Below are positions 1 through 6,070 of a stretch of 6,350 bases of DNA, in pieces (the first letter of the stretch is position 1; each line of letters opens with the position of its first letter). Source of the stretch: Propionibacteriales bacterium (GTDB lineage Bacteria; Actinomycetota; Actinomycetes; Propionibacteriales; Propionibacteriaceae); the NCBI GenBank assembly GCA_030453285.1, contig JAKDKP010000145.1, forward strand, positions 1 through 6,350, given 5' to 3'. The notes below the pieces were generated by a model that did no database searches, was not told the origin of the DNA, and saw nothing but the letters and a program-made list of their open reading frames with translations. The translations under genes were made by a program, and so were the position numbers.

Positions 1-62
1 GGCTGTATCGTCAAGCCCTTGAGTCGCGCGACAGTGCGCTCGAGAGCGCACCCACCCACTGA
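1..62 (+). CDS. lipA: Lipoyl synthase, C-terminal tail (partial)
   Basis: This is a gene end entering from the left edge. The frame starting at base 3 reads LYRQALESRDSALESAPTH and stops with TGA at 60-62. An LYxQA-type segment shortly before the end resembles the C-termini of actinobacterial lipoyl synthases, where it follows an RSSYRAGR-like stretch. LipA is a radical-SAM iron-sulfur enzyme that inserts two sulfurs into octanoyl groups on lipoate-dependent proteins in the cytoplasm. Only 19 codons are visible, so no catalytic motif can be checked. The call rests on the tail and on the next gene being a DUF4191 protein, the neighbour that follows lipA in mycobacteria (Rv2218–Rv2219). It could be another gene that happens to end this way. 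Confidence 0.68.
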   Translation, partial: LYRQALESRDSALESAPTH

Positions 63-81
63 ACGAGAAGTGAGCACACGC

Positions 82-852
82 ATGGCCAAGACGCTTGAGC
101 CCAAGGAGGCCAAGGCCCGCGCCAAGGCCGCCAAGAAGGCGGAGAAGGAGCGTCGGCGGAACAGTAGCGACCCCGCCGACATGGGGCGCTTCCGCCAGTT
201 CGTCGAGGCGTACAAGATCACCCACCAGCACGACCGTGCGCTGCCCTGGGTGCTACTGGGAGCTTTCCTGCTGCCGATCGTGCTCGCGGTGGTGGTCGGG
301 CTGTTGATCAAGCAGGTCGTGTTCGCGGTGATCTTCGGTGTGCTGCTCGGCGTCATCCTGGCCATGTTGCTGCTCACCCAGCGCGCCAAGCGTGCCGCCC
401 TGAAGAGGTACGAGGGCCAGGCCGGTTCGGCCCAGGTGGCCCTGCAGATGCTGCCCAAGCAGTGGACGTCCGAGCCCGGTATCACCGGCAACAAGCACGG
501 TGACCTGGTGCATCGCACCCTCGGCCCCGGCGGGCTGGTGCTGATCGGCGAGGGCGAGCCCGGACGGCTGCGTCAGATCCTGTCCAGCGAGGCCAAGAAG
601 CACAAGGTCACCGAGAACACCCCGGTGCTCACCGTGCAGATGGGTAAGGGTGAGGGACAGGTGCCACTCGACCAGCTCACCAAGCACCTGACCAAGCTGC
701 CGAAGGTGCTGCAGCCGTACGAGATCACCGAGATCAAGTCCCGGCTGAGGGCACTCGACGCCGTACGGCCGAAGCTGCCGATGCCCAAGGGTCCGATGCC
801 GGCCAACGCGCGTCAGGCTCGCGGGTCGCGGCAGGCGCTGCGCGGACGCTGA
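82..852 (+). CDS. DUF4191 family two-helix membrane protein
   Basis: The function is unknown. The 256-residue product matches the layout of actinobacterial DUF4191 proteins such as mycobacterial Rv2219. A strongly basic, Lys/Ala/Glu-rich N-terminus (about residues 1-30) is followed by two adjacent hydrophobic helices (about 54-77 and 80-100). After these comes a soluble cytoplasmic domain with a GPGGLVLIGEG-type turn near 148-158, and a Pro/Arg-rich tail. No catalytic motif is evident. I prefer ATG at 82. The frame runs open further left, but the TTG at 19 would overlap the lipA tail by 44 bases and add residues unlike the family. A purine-rich GAGAAG sits 11 nt before the ATG. GTG at 70 remains a possible alternative. 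The gene starts 19 nt after lipA and ends 4 nt before the SGNH hydrolase, so the three are probably co-transcribed. The position after lipA is conserved, but a role in lipoylation is not shown. Confidence 0.88.
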   Translation: MAKTLEPKEAKARAKAAKKAEKERRRNSSDPADMGRFRQFVEAYKITHQHDRALPWVLLGAFLLPIVLAVVVGLLIKQVVFAVIFGVLLGVILAMLLLTQRAKRAALKRYEGQAGSAQVALQMLPKQWTSEPGITGNKHGDLVHRTLGPGGLVLIGEGEPGRLRQILSSEAKKHKVTENTPVLTVQMGKGEGQVPLDQLTKHLTKLPKVLQPYEITEIKSRLRALDAVRPKLPMPKGPMPANARQARGSRQALRGR

Positions 853-856
853 CCCG

Positions 857-1675
857 GTGAGCGGGTTGTTCGTCGCGTTGGGCGACTCGTTCACCGAGGG
901 CGTCGGCGATCGGAACGTGCACTACCCCAATGGTGTACGGGGCTGGGCCGACCGGGTCGCGAAGCATCTGGCCAAACACGACAAGACCTGGCGGTACGCC
1001 AACCTCGCGATCCGGTCGCGGCGACTGCGGCACATCATCGACGAGCAGGTGGCGCCCGCGTTGGCGATGCGACCAACCCTGGTCAGCCTGTTTGCCGGCG
1101 GCAACGACCTGCTCGACGTGCAGACCGACCCACGACAGATGCTGCAGCGGTATCGCGAGACCGTTTCGGTCATCCGCGCGGGCGGCGCCCAAGTGCTGAT
1201 GTTCACCAGCTATGACCTGCGGATCACTCCCCTGCTCGAACCGTTCCGTGGACGCAACCGGTTGTTCAACGACGGCGTCCGGGCAATCGCGGCCGAAACC
1301 GGTTCGCTGTTGGTTGATCATCAGGCGATGACCGCGTACGAGGACCCCCGGATGTGGTCCGACGACCGGATGCACATGTCGACCGCCGGCCACAAGTACC
1401 TCGCCGCCCGGGTGCTGGAGCACCTTGACGTGCCGTGGACCTTTTCGCTGGAGGACTTCGAACCGCTCGACGGGGAGGGTTGGCGGCGACGGGTCAGCGC
1501 CGAGAAGGACTTCTGGTGGACCTACATGGTGCCGCTGTTCGGCCGCAAGATCAGGCGGGTCACCCTCGGTGATCACCTGTCGCCCAAATGGCCTGTCCCC
1601 GTACGGCCGGCCAAGGGGTTACGCAAGATCGAACGCAAGCGGAGGCTGGCCAGCTCCGAGGCGATCCCTGCCTGA
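857..1675 (+). CDS. SGNH/GDSL-family hydrolase
   Basis: This is a 272-residue predicted esterase, lipase or acyl-hydrolase of the SGNH superfamily; its substrate is unknown. Block I is GDSFTEG at residues 9-15, with nucleophile Ser11. Block III is GGND at 81-84, with oxyanion-hole Asn83. Block V is DRMH at 170-173, supplying Asp170 and His173. Block II, NLAIRS at 49-54, has serine where many relatives have glycine. No signal peptide or membrane helix is present, since block I lies almost at the N-terminus, so the protein is probably cytoplasmic. The C-terminal 70 residues after the catalytic core contain an aromatic KDFWWTYMVPLFGRK stretch (217-231) and end in a basic segment. The GTG start at 857 is 4 nt after the DUF4191 stop and has no clear Shine-Dalgarno sequence, which suggests translational coupling. 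A later start would remove block I. The family call is firm; the specificity is not. Confidence 0.93.
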   Translation: MSGLFVALGDSFTEGVGDRNVHYPNGVRGWADRVAKHLAKHDKTWRYANLAIRSRRLRHIIDEQVAPALAMRPTLVSLFAGGNDLLDVQTDPRQMLQRYRETVSVIRAGGAQVLMFTSYDLRITPLLEPFRGRNRLFNDGVRAIAAETGSLLVDHQAMTAYEDPRMWSDDRMHMSTAGHKYLAARVLEHLDVPWTFSLEDFEPLDGEGWRRRVSAEKDFWWTYMVPLFGRKIRRVTLGDHLSPKWPVPVRPAKGLRKIERKRRLASSEAIPA

Positions 1676-1714
1676 GACCTGTCGAAGTTCAGCTCAGCTC
1701 CACCTGCCCCGTCA

Positions 1715-3517
1715 TCACTCCACCGACTCCGACAGCTCCAACCACTGCAGTTCGAGCTCGGTCAGCTCGCCCTGGGCCTCCCCCAGCTTGACATTCAGCT
1801 CGGCCAGACCGGTGTAGTCGGAATGATCATGGTCGGCCATCTGCTGATGCAGGTCGCCGATGATGATCTCGGTCCGCTGCATCCGCCGCTCGGTGGCCTC
1901 GATGTCCTTGCGCACCTGACGCAGCTCGGAGTTGCTCCGCATCGGGTTCGAGGGTCGGGTCGGGGCATGCGACACCGGAGGATCCGTTCTCGATCTCGAC
2001 GGGACCCTCCTCGTACGGCCCTGCTGAATCTCCAGGTATTGATCAACTCCGCGGGGCAGGTGCTGCAGGCCACCGTCGAGCACCGCGAACTGGTGATCGG
2101 TCACCCGTTCCAGCAGGTAGCGATCATGGCTGGCGACCAACAGGGTGCCCGGCCAGGTGTCCAACAGATCCTCCATCGCGGCCAACATGTCGGTGTCCAT
2201 GTCGTTGGTGGGCTCGTCCAGCACCAACACGTTGGGCTCATCCAACAAGATCAACATCAGCTGCAGGCGTCGACGTTGGCCACCGGAGAGATCCTTCACC
2301 CGGGTGGACAATTGGGCGCTGGTGAAGCCAAGGCGCTCGAGGAGTTGTCCCGGGCTGAGCTCCTTGCCCCCGGCGACGTAGCTGGTGGCGTAGCGCCCGA
2401 CGACATCGGAGATCCGGTCCTCCGCCAGATCCTCGAGTTCGGCGAGCTGCTGGGTGAGGGTAGCGAACTTGACCGTCTTGCCCCGCTTCACCCGGCCCGA
2501 GGTGGCCGCGTACTCACCGGTGATGATCTTGAGCAGGGTGGACTTGCCGGCGCCATTGGCTCCCAGCAGGGCGTACCGATCGCCGGGACCGATCCGCCAT
2601 TCGACGTCTTGCAACACCTCGACACCGTCGAAGGCGATCGACACGTCCTCCAGGTCGACGACCTGCTTGCCAAGACGAGCGGTCGCCATCCTGGTCAGCT
2701 CGACATTGTCGCGGACCGGCGGTTCGGTGGTGATCAACTGGTTGGCGGCGTCGATCCGGAACTTCGGCTTTGCCGTACGGGCCGGGGCACCTCGACGCAG
2801 CCAGGCGAGCTCCTTGCGCATCAGGTTCTGTCGCTTCGCCTCGGTGGCCGCGGCTTGCCGATCGCGTTCCACGCGTTGCAGCACGTACGCGGCATACCCG
2901 CCGTCGAAAGGCTCGACAATCCGGTCGTGCACCTCCCAGGTCGCGGTGCAGACCTCGTCGAGGAACCAGCGATCGTGGGTGACGACCAGCATGCCGCCGG
3001 CGTTGGTCGACCAGCGACGACGCAGGTGTTCGGCCAGCCACGAGATGCCCTCGACGTCGAGGTGGTTGGTCGGCTCGTCCAGCATGATCACGTCATACTC
3101 GCCGATCAACAGTTTCGCCAAGGCGATCCGGCGGCGCTGACCTCCGCTGAGTCCGTCCACCAGCGCATCAAGATCAAGATCGGCGATCAGCCCGGCCAGC
3201 ACGTCCCGGATCCGTGGATCGGAGGCCCACACGTAGTCCTCGACGTCGCCAACAACGGCACGCCGGACGGTCTGCCCCGGCGGGAGCACATCGGCCTGGT
3301 CCAGCAGGGCGACACTCAGCCCACCTCGGTGGGTGACCAGGCCACTGTCGGGTTCGATGCGGCCGGCGAGCACACGCATCAGGGTGGATTTGCCGTCGCC
3401 GTTGCGGCCGACGATCCCGATCCGGTCCCCCTCGTTGATGCCCAGGGTCACCTGTTCCAGGACGCGCTTGGTCGGGAAGTCGATCGAGATGCGTTCTGCA
3501 CCGAGGAGATGGGCCAC
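1715..3517 (-). CDS. ABC-F family ATPase, Uup-like
   Basis: A 600-residue soluble protein with two ABC ATPase domains and no membrane segments. ABC-F proteins act on ribosomes (translation factors, ribosome protection) or, for Uup, also on branched DNA. Domain 1 has Walker A GRNGDGKST (37-45), signature LSGGQ (123-127), Walker B LDEPTNHLD (146-154, catalytic Glu148) and switch His181. Domain 2 has GANGAGKST (319-327), LSGGQ (410-414), LDEPTNDMD (433-441, Glu435) and His464. All catalytic residues are intact. The inter-domain linker (about 212-275) contains WLRRGAPARTAKPKFRI, close to the WLRRGxxARTxK motif typical of Uup. After a Pro/Ser/Arg-rich spacer (about 500-527), residues 527-600 look like the C-terminal coiled coil found in Uup. 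The gene starts at GTG 3517; no Shine-Dalgarno sequence is visible, but a TACCAT box lies 6 nt upstream, suggesting leaderless expression. An antibiotic-resistance ABC-F is possible, but the linker and coiled coil favour a housekeeping Uup-type protein. Confidence 0.92.
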   Translation of the reverse strand: MAHLLGAERISIDFPTKRVLEQVTLGINEGDRIGIVGRNGDGKSTLMRVLAGRIEPDSGLVTHRGGLSVALLDQADVLPPGQTVRRAVVGDVEDYVWASDPRIRDVLAGLIADLDLDALVDGLSGGQRRRIALAKLLIGEYDVIMLDEPTNHLDVEGISWLAEHLRRRWSTNAGGMLVVTHDRWFLDEVCTATWEVHDRIVEPFDGGYAAYVLQRVERDRQAAATEAKRQNLMRKELAWLRRGAPARTAKPKFRIDAANQLITTEPPVRDNVELTRMATARLGKQVVDLEDVSIAFDGVEVLQDVEWRIGPGDRYALLGANGAGKSTLLKIITGEYAATSGRVKRGKTVKFATLTQQLAELEDLAEDRISDVVGRYATSYVAGGKELSPGQLLERLGFTSAQLSTRVKDLSGGQRRRLQLMLILLDEPNVLVLDEPTNDMDTDMLAAMEDLLDTWPGTLLVASHDRYLLERVTDHQFAVLDGGLQHLPRGVDQYLEIQQGRTRRVPSRSRTDPPVSHAPTRPSNPMRSNSELRQVRKDIEATERRMQRTEIIIGDLHQQMADHDHSDYTGLAELNVKLGEAQGELTELELQWLELSESVE

Positions 3518-3523
3518 CGGCCC
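3511..3523. repeat. Short inverted repeat over the ABC-F start codon
   Basis: GGGCC-ACC-GGCCC is a perfect 5-bp inverted repeat with a 3-nt spacer. It covers the GTG start (3515-3517) and the bases between it and the predicted -10 box. If transcription starts at 3517, most of one arm is not in the mRNA, so the repeat would act as DNA (a protein site) rather than as a hairpin. In GC-rich DNA an arm this short can arise by chance. Confidence 0.3.
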
Positions 3524-3529
3524 ATGGTA
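3524..3529 (-). promoter_or_regulatory. Predicted -10 box of a leaderless ABC-F promoter
   Basis: On the minus strand TACCAT fits the actinobacterial -10 consensus TANNNT. Exactly six bases (GGGCCG) separate it from the GTG start at 3517, so transcription would begin at or next to the first base of the start codon. No convincing -35 hexamer is visible, which is common for such promoters. The absence of a Shine-Dalgarno sequence before this GTG agrees with a leaderless transcript. This is inference from spacing only. Confidence 0.45.
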
Positions 3530-3565
3530 GGGGCCCGTTGTGCGCCCCGACGAACCCTGTGTCCC

Positions 3566-4042
3566 TCAGCGCCCGGCCAACAGATTGATGCCGAAACCGG
3601 CCAGCACGGTGAACAGCAGACCCCAGGCGAGGATGGCGATCACCTGCCAGGTGATCACGTTGCGTCGCGGCGCGCCGATGGACACCAGTGCCGGCCCAGT
3701 GAACTGGCTGGGCAGCAGGATCGGGCCGATCAGGCTGACTCCAGCCACACCGAACCGGTCGAAGGCGCGACGCACCTTCTGCTGACGAGGAGTCAGCTCC
3801 TTGGCGCGGCCCCCGGTGACACGGGCCCGGACGCGGGCGGCGAGCAAGATCAGCGGAAGCGTGATGAGCAGGTTTCCCAGCACGGCCAGGACGAAGGCCA
3901 GCACCGGTGGCAGGCCGGCGGCGACGCCGACCAGCGAGGCGCCGTGGGACTCCACGTACGGGATGGCGCCGATCGCCATGACGGCAAGCCATTGCACGAC
4001 CTCCGGCAATGTCTGGGTGAAGTTCTGCAGGGCCTCGATCAT
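3566..4042 (-). CDS. Small multidrug-export family membrane protein
   Basis: A 158-residue integral membrane protein resembling the Sm_multidrug_ex family (PF06695). The family name implies drug export, but its transport role is poorly established. Four hydrophobic regions are visible: about residues 16-43, containing IPYVESHG with a membrane-embedded Glu31; 45-70; 98-122, containing GPILLPSQFTGP; and 128-155. Between the second and third is a basic loop (about 70-96, RARVTGGRAK...RQQKVRR), expected to be cytoplasmic. The Glu after a proline in helix 1 and the GP...P motif in helix 3 match the family's conserved points. ATG at 4042 is well supported by GAGGAA ending 6 nt upstream. The gene lies between the importer operon (157 nt upstream) and the ABC-F gene (48 nt downstream), all on one strand. 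A link to either neighbour is not evident. Confidence 0.8.
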   Translation of the reverse strand: MIEALQNFTQTLPEVVQWLAVMAIGAIPYVESHGASLVGVAAGLPPVLAFVLAVLGNLLITLPLILLAARVRARVTGGRAKELTPRQQKVRRAFDRFGVAGVSLIGPILLPSQFTGPALVSIGAPRRNVITWQVIAILAWGLLFTVLAGFGINLLAGR

Positions 4043-4048
4043 GGTGAC

Positions 4049-4054
4049 TTCCTC
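4049..4054 (-). promoter_or_regulatory. Shine-Dalgarno site of the small export gene
   Basis: On the minus strand GAGGAA is followed by six bases (GTCACC) and then ATG at 4042. This is the clearest ribosome binding site in the window and fixes the start of the small membrane protein. It rules out the longer overlapping minus-strand frame that begins near 4154. Confidence 0.75.
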
Positions 4055-4062
4055 GGATGGGT

Positions 4063-4079
4063 CGGGGACGGGTTCCCCG
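4063..4079. repeat. Short hairpin in the leader of the small export gene
   Basis: CGGGGA (4063-4068) and TCCCCG (4074-4079) form a perfect 6-bp stem with a 5-nt loop, just upstream of the GAGGAA Shine-Dalgarno site. No T-run follows on either strand, so it does not look like a classical intrinsic terminator. It could influence translation or be incidental. Confidence 0.35.
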
Positions 4080-4164
4080 GCTCACTTCCCAGTCTCGGGC
4101 GGCGAAGGGCTCCCCGGCAGTGCCATCGCACATGAGCCGGCAGGCACTCTGCATCGGCGGCGGA

Positions 4165-4176
4165 TGACAAGTGTCA
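4165..4176. repeat. Operator-like inverted repeat TGACA-N2-TGTCA
   Basis: TGACAAGTGTCA has perfect 5-bp arms around a 2-bp spacer. It lies in the 157-nt non-coding gap, 23 nt past the end of the importer ATPase gene and about 120 nt upstream of the small export gene. Its size and AT content stand out from the GC-rich surroundings, and it could bind a dimeric regulator. There is no direct evidence of regulator binding. Confidence 0.3.
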
Positions 4177-4199
4177 GCCGTCGGCCGTGAGACAGGCGA

Positions 4200-4994
4200 T
4201 CAGCTGAGATCAGCTCGGCTTCGTACGGGAACCACCACCGGACCCCCGAACCCTCGCACCGGATCGGCCGGAATCACCTCCAGCGTCGCTCCGTACGTAC
4301 CGGCCAGCAATCCCGGCTCCAACACCTCGGCGGGGCTACCGTCGCGCAGCACCCTTCCGTTGTGCAGCAGCAGAATCCGATCGGCGTACTCCCCGGCCAT
4401 CGTCAGATCGTGCATGGTCGACAGGATGGTCAGCTCGCGGGTGCCTCGGATCCGGTCGATCAGACCGAGCACCTCTTGCTGGTGGCCGATGTCGAGTGCG
4501 GTGGTGGGCTCGTCCAGCAGCAGGACTGCCGGGTCGGCCACCAATGCTCTGGCCAGGAAGACGCGTTGCAACTCACCCCCGGACAAGGTCCGCATCCGCC
4601 GCTCGGCGAACTCGGTCAACTCCAACTGCGCGAGCACAGCGGTCACCCGGGCACGGTCATGCCTGGTTTCGCGCTGCAGCAGACCCAGGTGCGCCGAACG
4701 CCCCAGCAGCACATAGTCGCCGACGGCGATCCCTTCGGGAATGACCGGCTGCTGGACGACGACCGCCACCATCCTGGCCAGTTCCTTGGCCGGGACCGTA
4801 CGAATGTTCCGGTCCGCCACGGCCACCGCGCCGGTGTGCCTGGTCAGTCCGACCAGGGTGCGCAGCAGCGTCGACTTGCCAGCCCCGTTGGGACCGACGA
4901 TCCCCATCCACTGGCCGGCCGGCACCTCGAACGAGACCTGGTCCAGCAGCACCTTGCCGGCAATCCGGACACCCAGCCCGTACGCGCTGATCAT
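4200..4994 (-). CDS. Iron/heme/cobalamin-type ABC importer, ATP-binding protein
   Basis: A 264-residue ATPase of the FecE/BtuD/HmuV class, which drives import of siderophores, heme or cobalamin through a FecCD-type permease on the cytoplasmic face. Motifs are complete: Walker A GPNGAGKST (34-42), Q-loop Gln81-Gln82, signature LSGGE (137-141), Walker B with LLLDEP (158-163, catalytic Glu162), D-loop TALD (165-168) and switch His195 in MHDL. Length is normal for the class. The ATG at 4994 overlaps the permease stop as ATGA, and GGAG at 5004-5007 lies 9 nt upstream. The same frame stays open leftwards in the protein to about 5936, but that part runs across the permease gene in another frame and is not coding. 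The C-terminal 25 residues (GFGGPVVVPVRSR...) are the usual variable tail. Substrate cannot be told from the ATPase. Confidence 0.93.
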   Translation of the reverse strand: MISAYGLGVRIAGKVLLDQVSFEVPAGQWMGIVGPNGAGKSTLLRTLVGLTRHTGAVAVADRNIRTVPAKELARMVAVVVQQPVIPEGIAVGDYVLLGRSAHLGLLQRETRHDRARVTAVLAQLELTEFAERRMRTLSGGELQRVFLARALVADPAVLLLDEPTTALDIGHQQEVLGLIDRIRGTRELTILSTMHDLTMAGEYADRILLLHNGRVLRDGSPAEVLEPGLLAGTYGATLEVIPADPVRGFGGPVVVPVRSRADLS

Positions 4995-6067
4995 CGTCTC
5001 GCGCTCCGCAACAGCAGCAGGAAGAACGGCGCCCCCAGGAAGGCGGTGACCACGCCGATCGGGATCTCTGCCGGCGCCAACGCCATCCGGGCGACGATGT
5101 CGGTGCCGACCAGGAGGGCGGCACCAACGATGATCGACAGCGGGATGATCACCCGATGGCTCGACCCGAACACCAAGCGCACCAGGTGCGGCACGACGAT
5201 CCCGACGAAGCCGATCAGTCCGCTCACCGACACGGCGGCCGCGGTGCCGAGCGTTGCGGCCAGCACAAAGAGGATCCGAGCCCGGTTGGGGCGCAGGCCG
5301 AGCATGGTGGCCTCCTCGTCGCCCAGCGCCATCACGTCGAGGATTCGCCGGTTGATCACGACGAATCCGAGCGACAGCAGCGCGTACGGCAGCACCACCA
5401 GCACGTCGCGCCAGCCGCTGGTCGCCAATCGCCCCAGCAGCCAGGAATAGACCTCCTTGAGTTGCTCGGTGTTGCTCTGCATCAAGAAGGTCTGCACGGC
5501 CGAGGCAAAGGCCGACACCGCCACGCCGGCGAGGATCAAGGAGGTGGTCCCGCCGTTGACACCCGTGGCACCCAACCCGTACGTCAACGCCACCGCGGCG
5601 AGCGCTCCGACGAACGCGAACAACGGCACACCCCAGATGCCGTCTCCTGCCAGTCCGATGGTGATCGCGGTGACCGCGCCGAGCCCGGCGCCGGAAGCCG
5701 CACCCAGCAGGTACGGGTCGGCGAGCGGATTGCGGAACACCCCCTGGTACGTGGCGCCGCAGCCGGCCAGCAAGCCACCCACCAGCAGTCCAAGCGCCAC
5801 CCTGGGCAATCGGAGCTTGAGCAGGATCGCCGTCTGTGAGGGTGACAACGTGTCGTCCATGGTGACGAACGGCAACAGGTCGATCAGCGTCGCCAGCACC
5901 CGGACCGGAGACAGCGGCACCGGTCCCAGGGCACACCCGAGCACGGCGATGACGACCATGATCAACGTACAGGCGCCGACCTGGCCGATCGTCAGTCGAG
6001 CCGTACGAACAGGCGCAACTACCCGGCCCAGTACGGGCCCGGTCGTCACGGCCTGCTGATCAGCCAC
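4991..6067 (-). CDS. FecCD/BtuC-family ABC importer permease
   Basis: A 358-residue polytopic membrane protein that forms the channel of a type II ABC importer, probably as a homodimer. After a polar N-terminus (1-28), about ten hydrophobic segments follow, near residues 32-51, 89-107, 117-139, 146-166, 174-194, 221-240, 262-282, 285-299, 307-327 and 336-354. Family motifs are clear: RLPRVALGLLVGGLLAG (86-102), then NPLADPYLLGAASGAGLG (113-130); GDEEATMLGL (249-258), the cytoplasmic coupling region that meets the ATPase; GFVGIVVPHLVR (286-297); and PAEIPIGVVTAFLGAPFF (332-349). Start GTG 6067 lies 3 nt after the binding-protein stop, with AGGTG (6077-6081) 9 nt upstream. The next gene overlaps its stop by 4 nt. 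The single permease gene implies a homodimer rather than a FecC/FecD pair. Substrate class is iron-siderophore, heme or cobalamin-like and unresolved. Confidence 0.95.
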   Translation of the reverse strand: MADQQAVTTGPVLGRVVAPVRTARLTIGQVGACTLIMVVIAVLGCALGPVPLSPVRVLATLIDLLPFVTMDDTLSPSQTAILLKLRLPRVALGLLVGGLLAGCGATYQGVFRNPLADPYLLGAASGAGLGAVTAITIGLAGDGIWGVPLFAFVGALAAVALTYGLGATGVNGGTTSLILAGVAVSAFASAVQTFLMQSNTEQLKEVYSWLLGRLATSGWRDVLVVLPYALLSLGFVVINRRILDVMALGDEEATMLGLRPNRARILFVLAATLGTAAAVSVSGLIGFVGIVVPHLVRLVFGSSHRVIIPLSIIVGAALLVGTDIVARMALAPAEIPIGVVTAFLGAPFFLLLLRSARR

Positions 6068-6070
6068 GCC

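Noticed and set aside
19..81. TTG start at 19 for the DUF4191 protein
   Set aside because: It would overlap the lipA tail by 44 nt and add 21 residues absent from the family layout. ATG at 82 fits better.
1676..1714. Possible bidirectional terminator between the converging genes
   Set aside because: The 39 nt hold only the overlapping AGCTCAGCT words. No stable stem followed by a T-run is present on either strand.
1823..4135. A 770-codon open frame on the plus strand
   Set aside because: It lies antisense to the ABC-F gene and the small export gene, both of which have intact family motifs. Its translation is rich in His, Gln and Gly, with no recognisable domain, as expected for a shadow frame in GC-rich DNA.
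4119..4148. AGTGCC ... GGCACT inverted repeat with an 18-nt loop
   Set aside because: A 6-bp stem with a long GC-rich loop and no T-run is too weak to call a terminator or a structured RNA.
3174..4154. A 326-codon minus-strand frame overlapping the export and ABC-F genes
   Set aside because: It is out of frame with both real genes and full of Arg, Gly and Pro. Parts only echo the real ABC-F DNA in the wrong frame.
4198..4216. Direct repeat of GATCAGCT at the end of the ATPase gene
   Set aside because: Two copies of 8 bases, 3 nt apart, half inside the coding region. This is too short to separate from chance.
2208..4516. Near-identical DNA blocks reading GGCTCGTCCAGCA near 2213, 3069 and 4507
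   Set aside because: These encode the shared Walker B LDEPT motif of the three ABC domains, so they reflect protein conservation rather than a DNA repeat.
4995..5936. In-frame upstream extension of the importer ATPase
   Set aside because: The extension runs through the permease gene in another frame and gives an Arg/Gly-rich non-protein-like sequence. The ATG at 4994 with the ATGA overlap and GGAG is the sound start.
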